64,000 nt of DNA from Gibbula magus. Lineage: Eukaryota; Mollusca; Gastropoda; Trochida; Trochidae. Below, in pieces: positions 11,566 through 23,140 of the stretch. The notes below the pieces were generated by a model that did not search any database, had not been told where the DNA came from, and was given only the letters and a program-made list of their open reading frames with translations. The position numbers were made by a program, and so were the translations under genes. The DNA is taken from the NCBI GenBank assembly GCA_936450465.1, contig OW388302.1:16393530-16457529 (forward strand), read 5' to 3'. Position 1 is the stretch's first letter, and each line of letters starts with the position of its first letter.

Positions 11566-14500
11566 TCATAAAGTTTCAAATCGATCAGATTTTATTATAT
11601 AAGTATGGATAGATTTCAATAATTTATGGAGATCATCAGTTGTAAGTGATGTACATCCCCGTAGTACTGTGTCGATACTGAATCCTTTAATATAGAAGAA
11701 TGATTCCTGTCTTAAGCCTGTGTATTTACTGCATGTGAAGAAATAGTGTACAGCATTTTCAATTGGGTGACCGCATGCGCACAAGGGGCTATCGATAATA
11801 TGTCTGTTGAACTTATCGGCATTCAAATCACTACAATGGAGCCTGAGGCGGGCGTGGATAATTTGGCAGATTCTTGAGCCATAACTAAGGTCGAAGACAG
11901 TAGATTTTATTTTGGGTCTGCAAATTGGATTCTTGAATCTGGATAAGCTATCAATGTTTTGAATTTCTGGACTTAGTGCATTCCACAGTTTTATTGTATC
12001 GGGTAGGAATGATCTGGCGTATGTCGCCGTTCTACATTTAATAGTTCGCACGGACGAGTTTTCTCTCAGATTGTAGTCATGAGTACTAGGTGTTGTAGGT
12101 AGAAGGTCACTGAGATATTGAGGCGCGAGATTATTCTTCATTTTGTAAAAAGTTGTCAGTTTAGAAATATATCTACGTTCCGCCAGTGGTGTTAGGTTAG
12201 TTTCTTCATATAACTTGTCATGACTTGTACCACGAACTGCACCACAAATGGATCTCAACGCGTCTAGATTCAGTTTTTCTAGCATATTACACTGTTCCTG
12301 AGTACAATTGTCCCAAATGTGACTGCAGTAATCGAAAATTGGTATGATGTAAATTATAGATAGTTTCCAAGCTTTTACGAGATAGGCGGTATTTAAGACT
12401 TCGTAAGCAGTTTATCAAAGGACTAACTTTTTTAATCATGGAGTTTATATGAATATCCCAGTAGCAGTTTGTTTGAAGGGTCAAGCCCAGATGCTTGTGA
12501 TTTTCTACTTCTTGTATTGTTTCGCCATTCATTATGAGATCAGGTTTGATGCTTCTGTTTACTTTTCTGCTAAACTGTATTGATTTTGTTTTTTTAGGGT
12601 TGAACAAAACTTTCCATTTTTTGGCCCAATTTGAGATTACCAATAGATCATTATTTAGACAGTTTGCCGCTGTATTAGGATCGTCAATTATAACGTAGAG
12701 GGAAGTATCGTCTGCGAATAGTCTAATATTACTATCAATATCATCTACAATATCATTAATGTATATTATGAACAGTAGGGGTCCCAAAACAGAACCTTGA
12801 GGGACTCCTGCTAAAACGTGTTGGGAATTTGATGTATACCCATTAATTACTACTCGCTGGGTTCTGTCATTTAGATAACTTTCAAACCAAGCTAATAGAT
12901 TTCCATCAATTCCATATGACTTTAATTTGTGGATTATTCCTTTGTGCCAAACTGTGTCAAACGCTTTGCTAACATCACAAAATACCGCTCTTATTTCTTT
13001 TCCATTGTCTAATGCTTTAGCTATGAAGTCATATAGGTAGGTCAGTTGATTAGTTGTCGAGTCACCCGGGGTAAATCCAGATTAAAGATTTGAGAGCAGG
13101 TTATTATCTCTTAGGTAATTATTTACATATTTAAAAATACATTTCTCGAATACTTTAGCTACACAACTTGTTAATGCAACTGGTCTATAATTTGAGCAGT
13201 CATAGATGTTGCCCGTTTTATGAATAGGGATTACGTACGCTTCTTTCCACGAAGCAGGACATTTGGCCACTTTCAATGACAGATTAAATAATTTAGTTAG
13301 GATTGGAGCTATTGAATTAGCACATGTTTTTAGAACTTTATTTCCGATTTTATCAGGTCCTGTTGCTTTAGTAGTATCTACCGATAGTAATATATCCTTG
13401 ACTTCCCCGACCTCCAATATTATATCAGTTAGGGTACTATTACAACGTGCATCAAGTGAAGGGGGTCGTCATCAGGATCTATAACTTGAGATTGATCAGT
13501 GAAATAGCTATTCATGATTTCCGTAACATCGTTTGGATCATCATAGAGAACATCATCGTCTATAATTGAATGACACGTTTTTTTGGCCGATTTGTTTTGC
13601 AAATAATTCTTAACCAGTTTCCACCAAGTTTTGGTTCCAGTTGATTCACTTATTGCGGCGTCAATTCTATTTGTATGCAATTTTTTGGCTTTGCGTACAG
13701 AGGATATTACTTTATTTCGAAGAGATTTGAATTTTTGCAATTCCAACGGACAATTTTTCCTCTTAGCTATTTTGTGTTGCCTATTTCGTCTCCTGATTAG
13801 TGAACGTATTTCGTTGTTCATCCAAAGCGGGTCCCTAGGTCTGATCAGTACCGTTTTGTTTGGTATGTTCGCGTTGCAGATGCATATCAATTCGTTGGTT
13901 AGTTTGGATGTTAAGGTATCTATATCTTCTGTTTCCTTAAAACAGATATTATTGATTTCTTGGTTCATTCGATCTGTATTCGCTCGAGAATAGTCATAAA
14001 TCTTTCGCTTGTAGCAAGTTTCTTTCGGATTGTTTGTTTCAATGTTAAGGTAAACCGGACAGTGGTCACTGCATATTGGATCCAGCACCCCCGAATTTCG
14101 TACTTTGTTTACGCATGTAACGAATATCAAATCAATCAACGTACGAGAATGAGAAGTGATACGCGTTGGTTCAGTTATTAATTGCGTGAGACCGTATGCA
14201 GCTTCAAAATATTTCAGTTTTGATTTGTTATCGTTAAAGAGGTCTAAGTTAAAGTCCCCTACGATAAAAGTATTCAGATTAAGATCCACCGCATTTGCAA
14301 TGCTGTTGTCAATGAGATCCCAATATGCTGCACTTTTGTCTGCTCTATAGAATGTACCTATAAGATACGTCTGTTTTCTACTTCTAACTTTTATCCATAT
14401 TGCCTCAAGGCCTGTTACATCCAAATCATCCATTTGTATTGCACACAAATTGTCTTTTACATACACTGCAACCCCTCCTGCCCGACTTAATCTATCTTTT

Positions 14501-14868
14501 CGAAATGGCGCTTAAAAACCCGGGATAGTGATATCCATATTATCAATCTTTGAGTGTAACCAAGTTTCGGTTATACATATTACATCTATATTGCTAAACT
14601 CAACTTCTAGTATGTCTACTTTTTCTTTTAAACTTCTAACATTTAGGTGAATTATTTTGAGATCAGTATGAATAAGAGGCCCCGGATGGGGATGTAGATC
14701 CCCACAACACAATAACAGGAGTGATATGAAGATATTTACAGAGGGACTGTATAAACATAATCGTCTCAGATTATATGTCACAAATGTAAAATTAACCAGA
14801 GATTTTATGTGCACTTTGATTGCAAACTGTCCCACTGCCTGTCTATACTGTGCTATATCAACCGTCAT
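11566..14868 (-). pseudogene. LINE ORF2: AP endonuclease and reverse transcriptase, inactivated
   Basis: The start at 14868 is followed by a hydrophobic stretch, then CCGDLHPHPGP. An AP-endonuclease domain follows, with LNVRSL, TETWL, GTFYR, VGDFNLDL, LIDLIF and SDHCPV, so its catalytic motifs are all visible. The reverse transcriptase shows DVSKAFDTVWH, GVPQGSVLGPLLF, LFADDTSLY and HLGLTL. A C-terminal part has a Cys/His cluster (LCACGH...HYFFTC). Lesions seen: a TAA at 14512-14514 within the endonuclease, a frameshift near 13460, a TAA at 13082-13084 where a glutamine is expected, and a frameshift near 12350. It is recently dead rather than ancient. The nick-and-reverse-transcribe function is inferred from the family. 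Confidence 0.9.
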
Positions 14869-14956
14869 CTATATGCAAAATGTAACATAGATATAAGGCA
14901 GTGTGGGACAGCATAAGTATACATGCATGACCAGTCTGTAAATCACAGTAATATGA

Positions 14957-15160
14957 GGTAGTATATTTGATATCGCTATACAATCTGTATCTATTTTGTG
15001 AATCTTTCACGTGTTCAAGCAAAGACGAAGTGATATTTACAAAAAGATAAAGGAAAAAGGTAGTATATTTGATATCGCTATACAATCTGTATCTATTTTG
15101 TGAATCTTTCACGTGTTCAAGCAAAGACGAAGTGATATTTACAAAAAGATAAAGGAAGAG
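14957..15160. repeat. 102-bp tandem duplication upstream of LINE ORF2
   Basis: Two almost identical 102-bp units (14957-15058 and 15059-15160) begin ggtagtatatttgatatcg and include tttcacgtgttcaagc. They lie just before ORF2 on the LINE strand, so they may be promoter-like or linker repeats. Confidence 0.9.
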
Positions 15161-16686
15161 AAAAGTAAAAATAAAATATAACATGACTGAAGGTGAAAAA
15201 TTAGGATAGATTCAGAGAAGATCTGTGATATTGTTAATCTCAGGATTGGTTGGTTAAGATGCAGTTCAGCTGTTAACGTCAGTAACTGACGCACGATTTA
15301 CACGATGCCCGTGCTGAAATTGACAGCTTAGGCCAACGTCAGGGCTAGGCCGTAGTTTTTCAAGGTGCAAGTGAGTGAGTTATTTTGATTTTGGAGTGGA
15401 TATTGATAAAGATTAAAGCGTAAGTAAACATTAATTGCACTTTTGTTGCCATAGCATGTGTATGAAGTTGTAGGAGAAAGTGATATTAATATCCAGTGAT
15501 GCATTAGCCATTAGTATATATGTGTTATTGCAATAGTTTGTTAATATATGAATATTATATAAATAATTAATGTTGTATAAGTTAATTATGGACTACATTT
15601 CCATATTGATCTTATCATGTTCTAGTATATAGAAGATCCAGAACAATAAAAGATTTTCAGCTGGCTGTATACTGTATGTCAAAATCATGTTGTCTATGCC
15701 TATGTGTTGTCACTATTTTACACCATATTAGTTAATGTAGTGTATATTCATTTAAATTATAACTGTATGCCATGTCCTGCATAATATAATGAAGAGAACA
15801 AAATTATAATTCATCTTGGGAGTAGTTGTGAATGGGTGCAGATAGAAATGTCACTGTGACCCTATGTACCACAGTAGATGTGCAAACAGATAGGGTTACG
15901 GTGTGCACATGTTATGATAATCCAGAGATAATTATCAAAGTATGAAATAATGTACCCTGATCAAGCATATCCTTTCTTTTATAAGGAAAATTAAACGAAG
16001 GAAAATATTTAAAAACTGAGAAAGTGCCCAAAGCAATGACAATGAGATAGTGGTATATAAATAATTAAATAAATATCCTATAGACATAGTTATTATCATG
16101 TCTTTTATACCAAAACCACTCTTCATCATAACGAAATAAAGGATTTCTTTGTGCAGAAATTATTGAAAAAAGGAAAAGGTAAAATAAACAAGCTTGATTA
16201 TTTTAAAGAGCAAATATCAAATGAAGCTTTACAATTAAAGTCAAGGTCACGTCCACCTCATCAAGTGATTGTTATTCAACATCAATGTTAGGAAATTGTT
16301 CAAATCATATTTTTTCAGATAACTTGACATAGAACCAAATTACTGACATCTATTGAAGACAATAGTTCAACAACTTGTGATGTATTTATCAAATATTGGT
16401 GTTCTTGGTTAATGGGTTATATTAATTCAATTTGGGATAAATTCACTTCTTTTAACTTAACTTAGTTGCCATAAATATATTTGAAGGGTGACTAAGGTTT
16501 TCAACAAATTAGATTATTACATTCATAGACATGTTGGAAAATGAATTATATATAAGAACAATAGTCCGGTGTTCACTCCTTTATGATTTCTGGAATAATG
16601 CACAATATCATTGATTTATCAGTTCGCAGCTAATTAATTACAGTCGCTGTATATATTCCAAGGAAATACTCTGAATGTTCTTTATG
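15161..16686. other. Unassigned part of the LINE insertion
   Basis: About 1.5 kb lies between the tandem repeat and the nested inverted-repeat element. It is absent from the C-D block, so it came with or after the LINE. No ORF or domain is supported. It could be inter-ORF LINE sequence or another nested insert. Confidence 0.4.
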
Positions 16687-16940
16687 TAGGCCAGGACCAT
16701 TAGACATGAGGTGGAAAAAAATAGTAGAAAGCTGATTTTCTCTGAATACCTTAAAAATATTGGCCATATAGCAATGGCACAAAGTTCTGCAAATTCTAGC
16801 TGGTGGCTTTTTCAAAATGGCCGCCATTTCCAAGATGGCCGCCGGCGTTTTGGTAAATTAATGAATTATTTTTATTTTTAAGTTTATCATGTCATGTCAT
16901 ATATCAAATGAAAGCTTTCTTCAAGTGCACTCCAAAACAA
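16687..16940. repeat. Left terminal inverted repeat
   Basis: Aligns in reverse complement with 20011-20271 over its whole length with scattered mismatches. It contains repeated ATGGCCGCC / AAGATGGCC motifs resembling YY1 sites. Confidence 0.85.
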
Positions 16941-18382
16941 AATAGTTTTTCCACATTGGGTGATTAGTTTATCCATTATTGGGTTTTGAAAATGTCTTCA
17001 ATACCTTTTTTCGGTTTACTATTTTAAAACATAATTTCCAAACCCAAACCATGCTTATCATGATTAATGATGATACATTAAAATCATATTACATGTATTG
17101 ATGATAAAAACATTTAGAAATACATTCGTGCATTTGGAGGTTTCGGTTATAAAGTTGACTTGCATATTCCAGCTGGTGGCATTTTCCAAATGGCGGCCGT
17201 TTTGGATGGGGATTTGCTGGATCATCGACTTGTATAATACATTTGTGCCAATCATGGCATGTAGTGTATCAAAAGAAAGGCTATAATCCTTTTCAGAAAT
17301 GTGCAACTCATTATTGTAGAAAGGAAATGTAGTGTAATAATAACTATAATCCTTGTCAAATACATATATCATGTATTCACAGTAAGTCACTTAAATCAAA
17401 GACTGGTGCAGTTTCCATGACATCCAGTACACAGACTTGAACCTAGCTAAAACAATCTCATTAGTTACCACAATGCTTGTCTTGCATCCAAAAGAAAAAA
17501 TCTTCATAATTTTTACAACTTCATTGCTTTTGCTTCATGTCTGTCTATGTGAGGTATGCTCTGAAGATGTTGGAGGGAGTGATTCCAATTTGAAAGTGGA
17601 TGATAATCTAGTTCTATGGACTGATTTGAAATACTATTTGCATCGATGGTTGTCCAGAGACAAAGAGTTGCAAGAGGAATGTTTCTCAAACACAAGTTAT
17701 GTCATCCTGGGAACTTCCATGCTGATCGAACATATCCAAAGAATTCCAGTTTTGAGCATTGTCCAACAGGAGGGCTAGAGCTTTCTTCTTTCCTTGATTA
17801 TAGAGAGTTGAGATAGTGTCACACCCAGAAGCTGCATGTCCAAACATTAGATGTTCATGCTCTAAAAAAAACTGTTTGCACATGGGATATTATCATATCC
17901 ATCAAACACTACTATGGGTTCTGAACCACATAATGATTATGTGCAATATATAACGGTCACAGATCTGACCATATGTAACATCAACAGGTCCCGGGAGTTC
18001 ATCGTTAGAAATCACAGTGATATGAGAAGATTTGCAATTATACCGTTTGTGTTTTCCTTTATCAGAGAATTTTTTAAATACAATGGTGGTTGCTTTGCAA
18101 ACTCGTGGAGGAGATATGATTTCATTTCTGGACTTGACTTGAATCACACATGTGACTCTCATGAAAAGCATGGTTGCATTTACCTCCAATTCAACCCGAC
18201 TCACAGTGATTTGGCTACGTTTACACATATTTGATCAGTTATAGCTAATGCTGCTTTGCTTCCAACTGAAATTGCTGGATCTGTATTTGCTGATTTTCTA
18301 GCAATAACCTCATGCATTTTCAGTCGGTTGAAGAATATGTGTTTCATAGTTTCTCACACCTCTAGACATGCTACTCAGCGCA

Positions 18383-18402
18383 AGTGTGTGTGTGTGTGTG
18401 TA
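18383..18402. repeat. (TG)n microsatellite
   Basis: A short tgtgtg run of about 20 bases inside the nested element. Confidence 0.85.
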
Positions 18403-18489
18403 CATCGTTGAACTTTTTCAGAGCATCACAGATTGGAATGCAGCGTGGTATGGAATGGACTCAATTTAAGACAAGAGTCATCAGAAAAT

Positions 18490-18950
18490 GACATATACCA
18501 CCGGTCCCACATAATTTATAAAACACATCTTTGGCAGATAATTGTATATAAATTAATTCAGTTAGGGTGAGCTTGAGGCATGCTAAAGAGTTTTGGAGTT
18601 CTACAACAGAAGCAGACCTATCCCTGAACAAAGTCCAAATCCAACGTGTTTCTATGGAAACGGAAAAATAGTTTTCAGAAATTTTAAAATATCAAAAGGC
18701 ACCACTCCAGTTAGTGGGTAATACACATGCAAAGTTTCAGGAAAATATGATGAATAGTTTTGGAACTGTGCTCCGGAAACGAACCTATCTCTGAACAAAG
18801 TCCAAATCCAACACGTTTCTATGGAAACGAAAAATAATAAAATATTCAGAAATCTCAAAATATCAAAAGGCACCACTTCGGTTGGTGGGTAATACACATG
18901 GACAGGGCGATGACTATATCCCCCGGTATTACATACCGGTGGGATAAAAA
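18490..18950. mobile_element. MITE-like insert inside the nested element
   Basis: The ends read ataccaccggtcccac and accggtgggataaa, an imperfect inverted pair. Inside is a tandem repeat: gtttctatggaaacg, aaaatatcaaaaggcaccac and tgggtaatacacatg each occur twice about 180 bp apart. The block is related to the repeat remnants in the TRIM 3' flanks (for example 1735-1945). Confidence 0.5.
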
Positions 18951-20010
18951 GTGTTATCCTTGGTGCCATGACCAAGTGTCATATATCTCCAGATACTTTC
19001 AACAATCTCATTAGATTCTTCTAAATTTTGTTTGATCACTAAATTCCCACTCAAGAATGTGTCTGTACTTGTAGGATTGGTCAGAAGACCATCTGGTCAA
19101 CATAGAGGCGAGCAGACTTTGCATGAGCAAGATGACCTGCAGCATGAAACAGTGGGATCATTTCTGTGATTGCATCAAGATGCAAATTCCAATTTCCTGC
19201 GCGTTCAGCTCGGATTTAAAGCAGAATTGATACTTGCAGCAGGGATTGGTGGACATTTCTGAGCAGAGTGACATCCATACAACCAGGTGTTTCTAATAGA
19301 GTAGACATGATGACACGAAGAAAGAAATGGTCACATTGGGCTCAGGCATATGCATGACCACTTATCAGATGAATTTCACTGTTTGGAGCAAAGAAAGTTG
19401 CCCATAAATCTTACAACCCACTGCCTCCCACCACATATCCAATCGATCCCATATATGACATCAGTAAATGAATAGCTCCAAGGTGAATAATAATCTTGTT
19501 CAGTTTTGAAGATTTCACAATTTCAACTGCTTTGAAATACAGAAGTAGATAAAATGGCAAATGCATGTTTTTCGGCCAATTGTATTGCAAAACACAGGTC
19601 AGAGTGGATGGTGTCGGGCCGGTAATGATCTTCATTTACAAAAGGCAAACTAGTGATTTTACTCTTGTCAACTTGGACTGCACACTACATTAAGCTGTAA
19701 CAGAAGTGATTGTGAGATCACCTCCATTTGGAATCGAAACCGGGACCACTAGCCCCGTAGGAAGCCAGTAGGAACACTTTCATCTCACCTTGCCACATAC
19801 ACCGCCTCCATAAAGTGACTCGTCCTCGAGTCAAGCTTTTGCGAGTTAGCAAGCACCTCAGTTCGACATACCCAGGGTGTTGTGAGCACTAGGGAGTTGC
19901 GACATAACTTCAAGGATGTTCCTCTTGAACCACTGAAGCAACTCCTGTTGAGTGTGCAATTTTCAAAACCAAATAATGGATACACTAATGACCCTATTAA
20001 ACTATGCATT

Positions 20011-20271
20011 TTTGGATTCCATTTGAAGAGGGCTTTCATTTGATATATGACATGACATGATAAACTTAAAAATAAAAATAATTTAACAATTTACCAAAAC
20101 GCTGGCGGCCATCTTGGAAATGGCGGCCATTTTGAAAAAGCCACCAGCTAGAATTTGCAGAACTTTGTGCCATTGATATAAGTAAGATATTTTCAAGGTC
20201 TTCAGAAAAAATCAGCTTTCTACTATTTTTTTCCGGGTTGTCCATATCTTTTGACTAATGGTCCTGGCCTA
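20011..20271. repeat. Right terminal inverted repeat
   Basis: Reverse complement partner of 16687-16940. It carries the aatggcggccattttgaaaaag motif and ends tggtcctggccta. Confidence 0.85.
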
Positions 20272-20329
20272 TATGGTATTATGTCTAAGTCTATATATTC
20301 TGTTTTCATGTAGTAACCCTACTCACACA

Positions 20330-21052
20330 TCAGTGACTCTCCAGTCCACATATGGCTAGCACCTCCTCCATGTGTGAATTGTTGGCAATTTTCTTGAAGG
20401 ATCCATCAGTTTGTTTCACCACGATGACACCGCTCTTCACCCATGTTGAATGTATCAACTTTTGAGTAACCATTTCTCGTGCCTTCCTAGCAAGTATTGC
20501 CCTAGCCCTCGTCAGATCCTCATTCACATATAGTTTACCAGACTTGGGCAGCTTGACATGTTTAAGTTGTTTTCTATTCTCCAGTAAGGCTCTCTTTTTA
20601 GCATTGCTGGTGAACATAACGATGATGGGTCTTGCCTTGGTTCGAGGTTGGTGGGGGAACTTGGGTACACGGTGGCTGATGTCGATGTCAGATCTTGTGA
20701 TTTCGACGCCCACTGACTTAGCTAGATCTATCACCAGTTGATCTGTGTCCTCCCCTTCCTCTTCCGAGAACCCCATGATTCGAATGTTATTCCTCCTGGA
20801 ATATTGTTCACACCTGTCAAGCTTTTCAGAAAGTGTTTGAATGGTATTATCCCTCGCCTCGGCTTGGGTTTTCAAATCTGTTACTTCTTTTTCAAGTTTG
20901 TTTGTTTTTTCAATGAGAGCTGTTATCTCAGTTTTCAGGGTAGGTTTTATGGCCTCACCGACTGCATCCCCAATTTCTTTAAGAACAGTTTTATCTTTTA
21001 GCGCTTCGAGCAGTTGAGAGACCAGGCTACTAGGTCCGGGGGTGGAGGCCAT
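20330..21052 (-). CDS. LINE ORF1 (RNA-binding, coiled-coil protein)
   Basis: An intact 240-residue frame. It has a Ser/Pro-rich start, a coiled-coil region (about 35-80; IEKTNKLEKEVTDLKTQ), an RRM-like core (YSRRNNIRIMGF and ARPIIVMF), and a C-terminal basic domain (NEDLTRARAILARKAREM). This layout matches L1-type ORF1 proteins, which trimerise and coat the element RNA. It lies at the 5' end of the LINE. The nested inverted-repeat element begins about 60 bases after its stop and separates it from ORF2. With ORF2 dead, this ORF alone could not mobilise the copy. Confidence 0.85.
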   Translation of the reverse strand: MASTPGPSSLVSQLLEALKDKTVLKEIGDAVGEAIKPTLKTEITALIEKTNKLEKEVTDLKTQAEARDNTIQTLSEKLDRCEQYSRRNNIRIMGFSEEEGEDTDQLVIDLAKSVGVEITRSDIDISHRVPKFPHQPRTKARPIIVMFTSNAKKRALLENRKQLKHVKLPKSGKLYVNEDLTRARAILARKAREMVTQKLIHSTWVKSGVIVVKQTDGSFKKIANNSHMEEVLAICGLESH

Positions 21053-21499
21053 CTTCTCAGTGTTTACTAATCACTCACCCGACGTGTCGTGGTCCGACTC
21101 TGATTCTGTAGTTAGATTACAGGGACGCTTGATGTCGTTGTCGACTTGGTCTGGCGATGTAAATACGTCGTCTCGTGAACGTTTGCTGGTACTTGGGGTT
21201 TTATCCATATGCAGAATGTATTTCCGAGCTGCCGAACAGGGTGGTGATGGTTACCGGGTGTGATAGAGTGTACCGGTTGGTATAGTCAAAGTTCAATCTG
21301 TCAACATCTGCTTTATTAATGTACACCTTGCATCTATTTTCACAAAAACAGTTTATATGACTTCAATGCTCACATTTGTGGTAATAATTTGTCAACTTCT
21401 CATTATCTATCCTTCAAAAATCAGTCATTTCTCATCACTCACTCTCTCTGTCGACCGAAACACGTCCGTCCATTACGAGATCACGCGAGAGACTTGAAG
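21053..21499 (-). other. LINE 5' untranslated region
   Basis: The region from the right-hand target duplication to ORF1 contains gtttcggtcgacagagag near the 5' end. It presumably includes the internal promoter, but no element could be identified. Confidence 0.5.
21071..21208 (-). CDS. Short ORF upstream of LINE ORF1
   Basis: A 45-codon frame, MDKTPSTSKRSRDD to SDHDTSGE, ends 18 bases before the ORF1 start codon. It is rich in Ser, Asp and Lys/Arg and has the look of a nuclear-type tail. It could be an upstream ORF, or a former N-terminal part of ORF1 now split off by a stop. No other copy of this LINE is in the window to decide. Confidence 0.35.
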   Translation of the reverse strand: MDKTPSTSKRSRDDVFTSPDQVDNDIKRPCNLTTESESDHDTSGE

Positions 21500-23043
21500 T
21501 TTAGAAGTTTGTTTTAGCACTAAAAGCATCATCATTTTCAAGTAAAAACAAATCAAAAGGGGGCGAGGGTGGCAGGATTAATAATCCCCTAAATCCAACG
21601 ATCCTCATCTCCCCTTAATCCAACGGATCCGCTACAGTTTTAGAGAGCTTAGACAATCTAGAGCCAGTATCTCTAAATGGTAACACTATTGATTTGGCTG
21701 TATGGATTGTTAGGTGTTATCAAATATGTTTGGACTAACATTCATTTGATAAAAGGATGAACAAATATTGCATAAAGATAGAAGCATGTTCAACAGTCAG
21801 CTGTAGATACGTATGAAAGTAAGCTATTAGACAACTGGCATCAGTCCCTATCGCTACCTACAATGCATAACTATAGTTGAATTCTTCCAAACTGCGTACA
21901 AATCTGTCTATAAATTTACAAAATCTAGGCTAAAAGTAATGTCAATGGACAATTAATTAAATATCAAAAAAGCTTCGAAAATATCACCAAAACTATGTTA
22001 TTGAATCTGCATATTCTCAGTTTTATATCACATTATGAAATAAGAACTTGCATAAAGACAATCTTTAAGGCACAGGAAAAACAGCAGTGTATAGTTCAAG
22101 GACATAGAATCTGCTTGAATTATTCCAGTAACAACGTCATGCAATTTGTTCATCAAATTCAGACCATCTTTATATACCTCATACAATTTAAATAAACTGA
22201 ACAAATACAGTCCTAACAATTGAGCATATGAAAGTTCAAGTTAAACAAATGATGTGCAACAATCAAACCCTTTGAATATAATTGTGCAAGTTTGTAAATA
22301 CAATTTCACTGAAACCATTAAGAAACAAAATTGGCTCCAGTAAATCAGAATTGCAAATGGTGAAACTTTCACCACACTCGCAAGCTCAGAAAACAAGAAA
22401 AGTTATTTACAAAAAATACATTTGTGTGATGTTTACACAATAAAACAAGAAGATCTGGTCATTAACACCACCACCATATTGGTTCTAATTAAAACTTATA
22501 AAATATAATTGACACACTTTGAACTTTGAACTCCATCTTGGTATTTATGACCACAAACCACACACCAAACTTGGTAATCCTATCTTAAACAGTTTCAGAG
22601 AAAATCTGTCCCCCTATCTCGTATTGACGGACAGAGTCCAAACCTATATACCCCTTCAACGTCAGGGGATAACAACAGAGCGGTATCATGCACTATAAGC
22701 TAATAAATAATAAAAGTGGTTCATGATTTGCATATTCTCAAAGTGGTCATTCTACAAAGGTACATATTGAATAAATCTAGCTTCACTTAAACCCAGATCT
22801 ATGCATCATTAATCAGAATATTTTACACTTATATTCCAATCCACACATTCAACCCCTTAACTTTACAATGAATTAATAAATCGAGCTAGATAACGGTGTT
22901 AGTGTCACCAAAACATCAATTTCAAAGCAATAAATAAATTCACTATCCATAGAACTTCTCAATTATCATAGAAACTTCCAAAATGTCTCCCAAAGAGCAA
23001 CTTCCCCATGCAAGACATAACTCAGTCTCTATTAGTAGATGAC

Positions 23044-23140
23044 TTAAGCCTTGCAGTATTTCCCTCGCTTTTCCATGCTAAGATAGTGGACCACAGCACC
23101 TGAAAAGAATATAGTGGCTCTGATTTCCTGGCACGCAAAC
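23044..23140 (-). other. Possible antisense exon
   Basis: On the minus strand a good acceptor (tttgtttctcctacag) precedes an open stretch, FACQEIRATIFFSGAVVHYL to YCKA and then TAA. A second frame is also open for about 38 codons. The D-block copy (near 52975-53070) keeps both frames open with four base changes. Possible upstream exon: 24314-24257, an ATG followed by 19 codons and a donor (ACGG|GTAAAT). No protein is recognised, and the two joined frames fit only in the second reading. Confidence 0.2.

Larger units (their letters stand above)
17450..19640 (-). pseudogene. Decayed protein-coding gene of the nested element (uncharacterised family)
   Basis: Minus-strand pieces, in order, are: FKAVEIVKSS and HLLMSYMGSIGYV (19635-19411); then in the same frame with three stops, WATFFAPNSEIHLISGHAYA and RAERAGNWNLHLDAI; then AAGHLAHAKSARLYVDQM (to about 19085); GHAASGCDTIS..YNQGKKKAL (17883-17686); and a frame-shifted LPPTS..HTSH near 17570. 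I recognise this motif set from memory as a long, uncharacterised protein family common in invertebrate genomes. GCDT followed by a GKGK-like turn resembles the PIN/FEN-type nuclease loop, which is only a guess at function. Stops, frameshifts and the insert at 18490-18950 make it non-functional. Confidence 0.6.
16687..20271 (-). mobile_element. Nested DNA element with about 250-bp terminal inverted repeats
   Basis: The left arm (16687-16940) and right arm (20011-20271) are inverted copies that open with taggccaggaccatta. They share tagctggtggctttttcaaa, atggccgccatttccaagat, and atatcaaatgaaagc. A third, shorter copy of the subterminal motif lies at 17160-17220. The element splits the LINE between ORF1 and ORF2 and so is younger than the LINE insertion. 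The interior holds a decayed coding region on the minus strand. The target duplication could not be identified. Confidence 0.8.
11357..21499 (-). mobile_element. LINE (non-LTR retrotransposon) insertion with nested elements
   Basis: Compared with the C-D block (continuous at 51411-51440), about 10.1 kb is inserted here. The flanks carry tttagaagtt at 11347-11356 and again at 21500-21509, a likely target duplication. Read on the minus strand, the insertion has its 5' end at 21499, then a short upstream ORF, ORF1 (20330-21052), a nested inverted-repeat element, ORF2 (11566-14868) and a 3' end at 11357 with AATAAA about 20 bases before it. The ORF2 domain set (endonuclease, then reverse transcriptase) suits a CR1/Jockey-type LINE. 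Exact clade assignment needs a search. Confidence 0.8.

Noticed and set aside
13631..14350. Plus-strand open frames across the LINE
   Set aside because: They are shadows of ORF2, whose endonuclease and reverse transcriptase motifs lie on the minus strand.
17437..17778. 113-codon plus-strand frame with a hydrophobic start
   Set aside because: It overlaps the minus-strand remnants of the nested element protein (LPPTS and GCDT pieces), which explain the conservation better.
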